Shown here piece by piece: positions 58,965 to 64,000 of a stretch of 64,000 nt of DNA. The stretch's first letter is position 1. Every line of letters begins with the position of its first letter. The position numbers and the translations under genes were made by a program. The notes under the pieces were generated by a model. That model ran no database searches. It had not been told where the DNA came from and was given only the letters and a program-made list of their open reading frames with translations. Source of the stretch: Gammaproteobacteria bacterium (lineage in GTDB: Bacteria > Pseudomonadota > Gammaproteobacteria > Berkiellales > Berkiellaceae); contig JACPOY010000013.1 of assembly GCA_016191245.1 (NCBI GenBank), positions 1 to 64,000 on the forward strand, given 5' to 3'.

Positions 58965-59756
58965 ATGGAACCACTCCACTTTACACAATCACACATTACG
59001 CCACATTGTCTTGCTAAACGCGTTATTTTAATTACCGGAGCAAGTGATGGCATTGGTAGAACTTTAGCGGTGCAAGCAGCCAAATATGGCGCATCCGTCA
59101 TTTTATTAGGTAAAACTTTAAAAAAATTAGAATCGGTCTATGATGAGATTGTCAGTGCAGGTTATCCGGAACCTGCGATTCATCCTCTTAATCTCTTACG
59201 CACCGAACCAAAACATGCTTACGAATTAGCAGAAAGTATTCATGGTATGTTTGGTCGACTGGATGCGGTTGTTCATAATGCAGGGATCTCGGGACAAATT
59301 TGTCAGATTGAACATCTTACCCCTGAAAAATGGCAAGAAGTCTTGCAATTGAATTTACATATCCCTTATTTACTTACCCACGCGTTACTTCCTTTAATAC
59401 GCATAGCCGTGCATCCTTCTATTTTATTTACTACCAGTGATGAATCACATGCAGGAAAAGCTTATTGGAGCGCTTATAGTGCAAGCAAATTTGGCCTGAT
59501 GGGTCTTGCGCAAAGCTTACATCAAGAACTGCAAACCAATACCGATATTCGAGTCAATTGTATTAATCCTGGCAAGGTTCGTACCTCATTGCGAGTCAAA
59601 GCTTATCCGGGGTTAGATCCTCTTTCTTTGCCTACACCAGAAGATATCATCCATCATTATCTTTATTTGTTGAGTCCAGAAGCGAAGGATATAAGAGGGA
59701 AAGTTGTTACTGTTGAGCCTGTTAATCATAGTGAAAAAGCTGCTGTTCTGATTTAA
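58965..59756 (+). CDS. yciK: short-chain dehydrogenase YciK
   Basis: 263 residues, SDR fold. Cofactor motif TGASDGIG, NNAG-like HNAGISG, and the catalytic Ser/YxxxK in DESHAGKAYWSAYSASKFG. Usual neighbour of ubiG/mupP in gammaproteobacteria. Follows the synthase-like gene by 18 bases. Confidence 0.9.
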   Translation: MEPLHFTQSHITPHCLAKRVILITGASDGIGRTLAVQAAKYGASVILLGKTLKKLESVYDEIVSAGYPEPAIHPLNLLRTEPKHAYELAESIHGMFGRLDAVVHNAGISGQICQIEHLTPEKWQEVLQLNLHIPYLLTHALLPLIRIAVHPSILFTTSDESHAGKAYWSAYSASKFGLMGLAQSLHQELQTNTDIRVNCINPGKVRTSLRVKAYPGLDPLSLPTPEDIIHHYLYLLSPEAKDIRGKVVTVEPVNHSEKAAVLI

Positions 59757-59762
59757 ATTCCC

Positions 59763-59842
59763 CTCATCCTAACCTTCTCCCGCACTTGTCCGCCGAAGCT
59801 TTAGCTTCGGCGGACAAGTGCGGGAGAAGGTTAGGATGAGGA
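59763..59842. repeat. perfect REP-like hairpin, terminator of yciK
   Basis: 39-bp perfect arms (59763-59801 and 59804-59842, 2-base loop). Arms begin CCTCATCCTAACCTTCTCC, the same family as 46630-46731, with an inner GC-rich GTCCGCCGAAGCT. Confidence 0.95.
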
Positions 59843-59964
59843 TCCTGTGATTCGAGTATGCCTTCTATCCATATTATTTAGCATTTCATCCGTTGTGAGT
59901 ATTCATTCACTCGCTTATAAGTTATCATGATGACATACAAATGAAACTTAGCGGGGAATACCAC

Positions 59965-61089
59965 ATGTTAAATTTAGAATTAATGGGCAGATCTGTCATT
60001 TCACAGCAAGTCCATGGTGATATAAGTGAAGTACAATTTGATCATAAGCCATGGCAAATCGTCAATTCGAAAACAAACTGGGTCAATAATGCCAACAAAC
60101 AGTGGGTTTCATTAGGTTCCTCTAAATCCAGAGAAAGATTATTCTTTGATGAAAATTCACCTGTCGTCACTGAATTGAAAGCCCAAGCATTATTAGCATG
60201 CAAAGGAAAAGATATCGCAACTGTGCTAGACACGGTGAATGCCTTGGTAAATGATTTAACCGCACAACCAGGAAAATCTCGACAAGACGTTGAACGTTCT
60301 CTTGATGCGCAACTGGAAGAACTCTTGCGTGAAAAAAGAAAGACACTTGGCCCTTCAGATGATATCAATATTCATTTTGACGAACTTGTTGAAAAGAAAA
60401 TTCTCGTTTGTAGGCATAAAGGATTATTAGCAGCCAGTATTTTAGCGCATTTGGTAGAAAATAATATTTTGCCACAAGGCTGCGTCAGGCAATATCGTTC
60501 TAGTTTAAAAATCAATGATAAAATTATTGGAGCTCATACTTGGTCGGTATATCGAAACGCTACCACTGGAGATCTCTGGATGTGTGATCCTCGTTGGCAA
60601 ACCGCTAAAAACGTAACCCAAGAATACAACCATTTAGCAGCTCGTTACGGAAATTCAGCATTGAGCGATATGGTGAAACGTCTAGATGTAGAAGATAGAT
60701 TATTGCTTATTGAAGAAGTGGTAGCACATGAGCAAGCAAAAGAAGAACTTGCGGTGACTGAAGAAAGGAAAGAAGTTGAAGAACCAAAGGCTATCGTTGA
60801 GAAGCAAGCAGAATTATCAGAATTTGATGCTTGGGCGCAAGGTAAGGCTACAGGAAAATATCAATTTGGATATTACACAAAATATTTATTAGGTTATGGT
60901 TCAAAGCCACCAGTAGTTGAAGAAAAATCTGATTATGACAAATGGGTTGAAGGAGATAAAAGTGCCTATCATTTTGGATATTATGCTTATTGGGCATTAA
61001 AAGGTAAAAGTCAATCTCCTCAGGCTTCTTGTTCTGCTGAGGCAAAAAATACTACGGAAGAAGTAAAAAAGAAGACTTTAGTATTCTAG
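59965..61089 (+). CDS. transglutaminase-like cysteine protein with C-terminal FGYY repeats, putative effector
   Basis: 374 residues from ATG 59965 (GGGG 8 bases upstream). Likely catalytic triad Cys149 (VCRHKGLLAASIL), His191 (GAHTWSVYR), Asp208 (MCDPRW), in the order and spacing of transglutaminase-like peptidases. An acidic coiled linker follows, then two 30-residue repeats, FDAWAQGKATGKYQFGYYTKY and YDKWVEGDKSAYHFGYYAY, with shared D-x-W-x-x-G...F-G-Y-Y. No signal peptide. The protein target is unknown. Confidence 0.6.
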   Translation: MLNLELMGRSVISQQVHGDISEVQFDHKPWQIVNSKTNWVNNANKQWVSLGSSKSRERLFFDENSPVVTELKAQALLACKGKDIATVLDTVNALVNDLTAQPGKSRQDVERSLDAQLEELLREKRKTLGPSDDINIHFDELVEKKILVCRHKGLLAASILAHLVENNILPQGCVRQYRSSLKINDKIIGAHTWSVYRNATTGDLWMCDPRWQTAKNVTQEYNHLAARYGNSALSDMVKRLDVEDRLLLIEEVVAHEQAKEELAVTEERKEVEEPKAIVEKQAELSEFDAWAQGKATGKYQFGYYTKYLLGYGSKPPVVEEKSDYDKWVEGDKSAYHFGYYAYWALKGKSQSPQASCSAEAKNTTEEVKKKTLVF

Positions 61090-61157
61090 TAGTGCACATA
61101 AAATAAAGGAAAGCTCATGTACTATACTAGTGGGAGAATGTAAAAGGAGATTTATTC

Positions 61158-62054
61158 ATGGACAGGGCACAACAAGCATGGAAGCTTATCCAGTCCAAAA
61201 ATAATGAAGCGCTGCAGCAACAATCATTTTCATTAGGGCAAGTTTTACAAACCACGTTAGACGTGTACACGCTCATTAAAAATTTTCATCAAGAATTACA
61301 AAAATTTATTCCCAATCATAGTTTTCATTATCACAATATTCAGACGCAACATGGATTAGATATTAATCAACCTGCAGAGTTTCAAGCAAATTATCAACTC
61401 ATGCTTGAAGGAATATCTTTAGGTGATATTTATATCACCCGATCCACAGCATTTACTCAACTTGAAATTACTTCATTTGAAAATGCATTGCAAAACTTAC
61501 TCTACCCTTTAAGAAATGCTATTTTCTATCATGAAGCGGTGTCAAATTCTTTTACCTGTCCTTTGACAAAGATAGGTAATCGTAGAGCCTATGATAAATT
61601 TATTGAAAGAGAAATTGAATTCGCTAAACGCCATAAAACGGAGTTTGCACTCGTTGTGATTGATGTCGATCATTTTAAAGCAATCAATGATAAATATGGG
61701 CATAGCGCAGGCGATCATATTCTTAACATGCTTGCAAAAATAATGACACAATTAAATCGCACAACTGATCCATTATTTCGCTATGGCGGTGAAGAATTTG
61801 TTTTAATCCTAAATCATACGCATCTTGCCGGCGCAATTTTTGTTGCAGAACGTCTTCGAGAACAAATTCAACATGCAGAATTTATATTTCATGATGTAAA
61901 AATCCCAATAACGATTAGCCTTGGGATAACAAATTTTCAAATAAATGATAATGCAGAGCGTATGTTTGCAAGAGCAGACAAAGCGCTCTATAGCGCTAAG
62001 AAGCTAGGCAGAAATCAAGTTGTTGTTTCAGGTAATGAATCGACTAAATTCTGA
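61158..62054 (+). CDS. diguanylate cyclase (GGDEF)
   Basis: 298 residues. N-terminal GAF-like or unknown helical sensor of 130 residues, then GGDEF with VVIDVDHFKAINDKYGHSAGD and the active site RYGGEEF (near 210). An I-site RTTD lies five residues before GGEEF, so product inhibition is expected. Makes cyclic di-GMP. Its end overlaps rluB on the other strand by 40 bases. Confidence 0.92.
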   Translation: MDRAQQAWKLIQSKNNEALQQQSFSLGQVLQTTLDVYTLIKNFHQELQKFIPNHSFHYHNIQTQHGLDINQPAEFQANYQLMLEGISLGDIYITRSTAFTQLEITSFENALQNLLYPLRNAIFYHEAVSNSFTCPLTKIGNRRAYDKFIEREIEFAKRHKTEFALVVIDVDHFKAINDKYGHSAGDHILNMLAKIMTQLNRTTDPLFRYGGEEFVLILNHTHLAGAIFVAERLREQIQHAEFIFHDVKIPITISLGITNFQINDNAERMFARADKALYSAKKLGRNQVVVSGNESTKF

Positions 62055-62755
62055 ACTCTATCATCCGATAAATGTTGCCACTTCCCTTTCTTTAAATCAC
62101 GTGGCAATGAAATATTACCGTATTTAATTCGAATCAATCGACTGACAGTACAACCTTGGGAAGCAAACAGTTCTCGTACTTCGCGATATTTTCCCTGAGA
62201 AAGGGTAACAGTAAACCATTGATTGGCACCATCACTGGAAGCGCGTTGGCTAATATCTTTAAATCGACTTAATCCTGTCGAAAGTTCGACACCTTTTCGC
62301 ATATTGTACAACATACCATCGGTTACCTCGCCTATAACACGAACAAGATATTGACGATTCACTTGAAAACTAGGATGCATTAAGCGATGCGCAAGATCAC
62401 CAGCATTGGTAAATAATAGTAATCCGGAGGTGTTTACATCAAGACGCCCCACCATCACCCATCTGCCCTCAGATAGAGGCGGCAAATTATCAAATACACT
62501 TTTCTTGCCATCAATGGAACTGCGTGAGCAAATTTCATCTTCGGGTTTATTGTAAATAAGCACTTGAGTTTTTGCCGGTTCATCTTCAAGTTGAACGGCT
62601 TTACCATTGACTTGAATTTTGTCTGATGAGGAAACTTGCTGTCCTACATGTGCCGGTTTCCCGTTAACATGTATTCTCCCTTCTTTTATCCAACTTTCAA
62701 TGGTACGACGCGATCCTAGCCCCGTATTGGCAAGTAACTTATGTAGTCGCGTCAC
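62015..62755 (-). CDS. rluB: 23S rRNA pseudouridine synthase RluB family
   Basis: 246 residues from GTG 62755 (GGAGG 6 bases upstream, within the scpB end); a longer frame begins at GTG 62770. S4-like RNA-binding start RLHKLLANTGLGSRR and catalytic GRLDVNTSGLLL. Overlaps scpB and follows it, as in other gammaproteobacteria. Confidence 0.9.
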   Translation of the reverse strand: MTRLHKLLANTGLGSRRTIESWIKEGRIHVNGKPAHVGQQVSSSDKIQVNGKAVQLEDEPAKTQVLIYNKPEDEICSRSSIDGKKSVFDNLPPLSEGRWVMVGRLDVNTSGLLLFTNAGDLAHRLMHPSFQVNRQYLVRVIGEVTDGMLYNMRKGVELSTGLSRFKDISQRASSDGANQWFTVTLSQGKYREVRELFASQGCTVSRLIRIKYGNISLPRDLKKGKWQHLSDDRVQNLVDSLPETTT

Positions 62756-63668
62756 TCTCTTCCTCCGCACTTTCTTCTATTGTTTCTATATCTATAAAAT
62801 CTTCATCTTCTTCAAGATCTTCATCTTCTTCAAGTTCTTCGTCTTCTTCAAGTTCTTCGTCTTCTTCAAGTTCTTCGTCTTCTTCAAGTTCTTCGTCTTC
62901 TTCGAATTCTTCGTCTTCTTCGTCTTCTTCAATTCCTTGAAGATCTTCATCATCTTCTTCGGTTTTTTCGAACTCTTCGACAATTTCTTCTATTTCTTCT
63001 TCAGTGATCTCATTATCTGCATCAGGTTCGTCTTCACCATTCGATGCACTTGCTTGAACGTTAAGTTCGGCTTGCTCATCTTGATTAGCTTCTATATCAA
63101 GCTCTAATTGCCCTTCAAGTTCAGTAGGCAATTCATTAAAATTTTGCAACTCAGCCAAAGGGGGGAGATCTTCAAGACTTTTTAAACCGAAATGATCTAA
63201 AAAAGATTTCGTTGTTGCATATAAGCCTGGCTTACCAGGAACGTCTTTGTAACCAACCACTCTGATCCATCCTTGTTCATCTAAGGTCTTAATAATATTC
63301 GTACTCACCACAACACCACGAATATCTTCAATTTCTCCGCGCGTAATTGGTTGTCTATAAGCAATTAATGCCAATGTTTCTAATAATGCTCTAGAATAGC
63401 GTGCTGGCTTTTCTTCGACGCTCTTTGCAATATAAGGCAAGACAAATTGAGCAACTTGAAAACGAAAACCTGTTGCAACTTCAACCAATTCTATACCTTT
63501 ATCTTGATAGAGGATCTTCAGCTGTGATAATGCTTTTTTGATATCTTGTATTTTAGGTTTAGCTTCATCAATAAAGAGCTTTGATATCGCCTCAGCGCTA
63601 AGTGGCTCAGAAGCTGCAAATAGCACACCTTCAATTACTGGGATCAATTCTTCAACATTTTTTGCCAT
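62739..63668 (-). CDS. scpB: segregation and condensation protein ScpB with an acidic repeat tail
   Basis: 309 residues; a standard ScpB is about 190-200. The body is normal: VIEGVLFAASEPLS, ALLETLALIAYRQPITRGEIEDIRGV, the winged-helix kleisin partner for SMC. From about 178 comes a Glu/Asp-rich tail with EEDEEL units. It starts 47 bases after the scpA stop. Confidence 0.9.
   Translation of the reverse strand: MAKNVEELIPVIEGVLFAASEPLSAEAISKLFIDEAKPKIQDIKKALSQLKILYQDKGIELVEVATGFRFQVAQFVLPYIAKSVEEKPARYSRALLETLALIAYRQPITRGEIEDIRGVVVSTNIIKTLDEQGWIRVVGYKDVPGKPGLYATTKSFLDHFGLKSLEDLPPLAELQNFNELPTELEGQLELDIEANQDEQAELNVQASASNGEDEPDADNEITEEEIEEIVEEFEKTEEDDEDLQGIEEDEEDEEFEEDEELEEDEELEEDEELEEDEELEEDEDLEEDEDFIDIETIEESAEEESDATT
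62815..62925 (-). repeat. 18-bp tandem repeats in the scpB tail
   Basis: Repeating CTTCTTCAAGTTCTTCGT units code for (EEDEEL)n. Copy number is likely to vary between strains. Confidence 0.85.
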
Positions 63669-63715
63669 AACATACCCTTCTCATTTGAAGTTTAGGCGTG
63701 GTTGCCTTCGAGCGC

Positions 63716-64000
63716 TCAATATTCATCGACTGCAACTAACAATTCTGTTGGTATTTCTTCATCTTTAGTAAATCTATCATTGGTTGCTTGACCATCATAA
63801 ACGACGTTGCATTGTGTGATATGTATCGGTCCATATTGCTCAGTTTGCACAATGTCAATCAATCCAATTTTCAATAATTCTAAAATAGCTAAAAAACTTA
63901 CCACTACACCAAGACGTCCTTCAGAGAGATCAAAACAATCATGAAACTCGATAAATTTTTTCGTATTAACCATATCTAATACGTGACTCATCCTTTCTCG
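63716..64000 (-). CDS. scpA: segregation and condensation protein ScpA, 3' end only
   Basis: The frame is open to the window edge (RERMSHVLDMV...). C-terminal ScpA: GRLGVVVSFLAILELLKIGLIDIVQTEQYGPI is the winged-helix kleisin end that binds SMC. The start lies outside the window. Confidence 0.85.
   Translation of the reverse strand, partial: RERMSHVLDMVNTKKFIEFHDCFDLSEGRLGVVVSFLAILELLKIGLIDIVQTEQYGPIHITQCNVVYDGQATNDRFTKDEEIPTELLVAVDEY

Noticed and set aside
62792..62983. Minus-strand KKTKN repeat frame
   Set aside because: Another frame of the same 18-bp repeats in scpB.
62619..63107. Plus-strand frame rich in Phe (FFKFF repeats)
   Set aside because: Antisense of the acidic repeat tail of scpB; no ribosome-binding site.

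Overview
The window is AT-rich chromosomal DNA of a gammaproteobacterium, most likely a host-associated member of the Legionellales. Two things suggest this. The core gene order is gammaproteobacterial (cmk-rpsA-lapA-lapB-pyrF, ubiG-mupP-yciK, scpA-scpB-rluB, serC next to gyrA). Around it are genes with eukaryotic-type domains typical of amoeba-dwelling bacteria: an F-box/LRR protein, a RhoGAP-like protein, a patatin/ankyrin giant, an ankyrin protein and a transglutaminase-like protein. A genus cannot be assigned from sequence alone; an intracellular amoeba symbiont is an inference.

Layout. (1) 1-4.2 kb: a small microcin-like precursor with a double-glycine leader, uvrB, an aspartate aminotransferase and tRNA-Asn. 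(2) 4.2-14.4 kb: an integrated element beginning at the 3' end of tRNA-Asn. It carries a frameshifted large serine recombinase, a tyrosine recombinase, an HTH/zinc-ribbon protein, a SpoVG-like protein and a palindromic operator. Its cargo is a RloA/RloB (AbiL-like) ATPase/TOPRIM pair, a gene split by an apparent frameshift whose 3' part looks like a PD-(D/E)XK nuclease, and a HipBA toxin-antitoxin pair. It ends in a decayed second copy of the serine recombinase. (3) 14.4-21.6 kb: a fatty acid hydroxylase/ceramidase-like pair with a divergent regulator, corA, a tripartite HipBST module with three operator palindromes, and two small-molecule kinase-like genes. (4) 21.8-32.1 kb: the F-box/LRR protein, a MidA-like methyltransferase with a TPR tail, an OmpW-like porin, and an oxygen-response cluster (hemF, rubredoxin, Fnr, desaturase) with two perfect FNR boxes. 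A histidine kinase/partner-switching operon ends this part. (5) 32.2-41.8 kb: an alcohol dehydrogenase and a run of effector-like genes. (6) 41.9-64 kb: mostly housekeeping. It holds a surface polysaccharide cluster, pyrF, lapAB, rpsA, cmk, aroA, serC, gyrA, ubiG, mupP, a squalene/phytoene-synthase-like gene, yciK, a transglutaminase-like protein, a diguanylate cyclase, rluB, scpB and the 3' end of scpA. REP-like and longer palindromic repeats lie between them.

How the genes work together. The Fnr gene is flanked by targets whose FNR boxes sit about 41.5 bases upstream of plausible start sites. The kinase operon is a complete phosphatase/anti-sigma-type kinase/STAS switch. The two Hip modules each carry their own distinct operator palindromes. 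The element's RloAB plus nuclease-like gene form one co-directional block behind a strong promoter and look like a phage-defence cassette. Many starts were moved from the longest reading frame to the nearest codon with a good ribosome-binding site; several are TTG or GTG.
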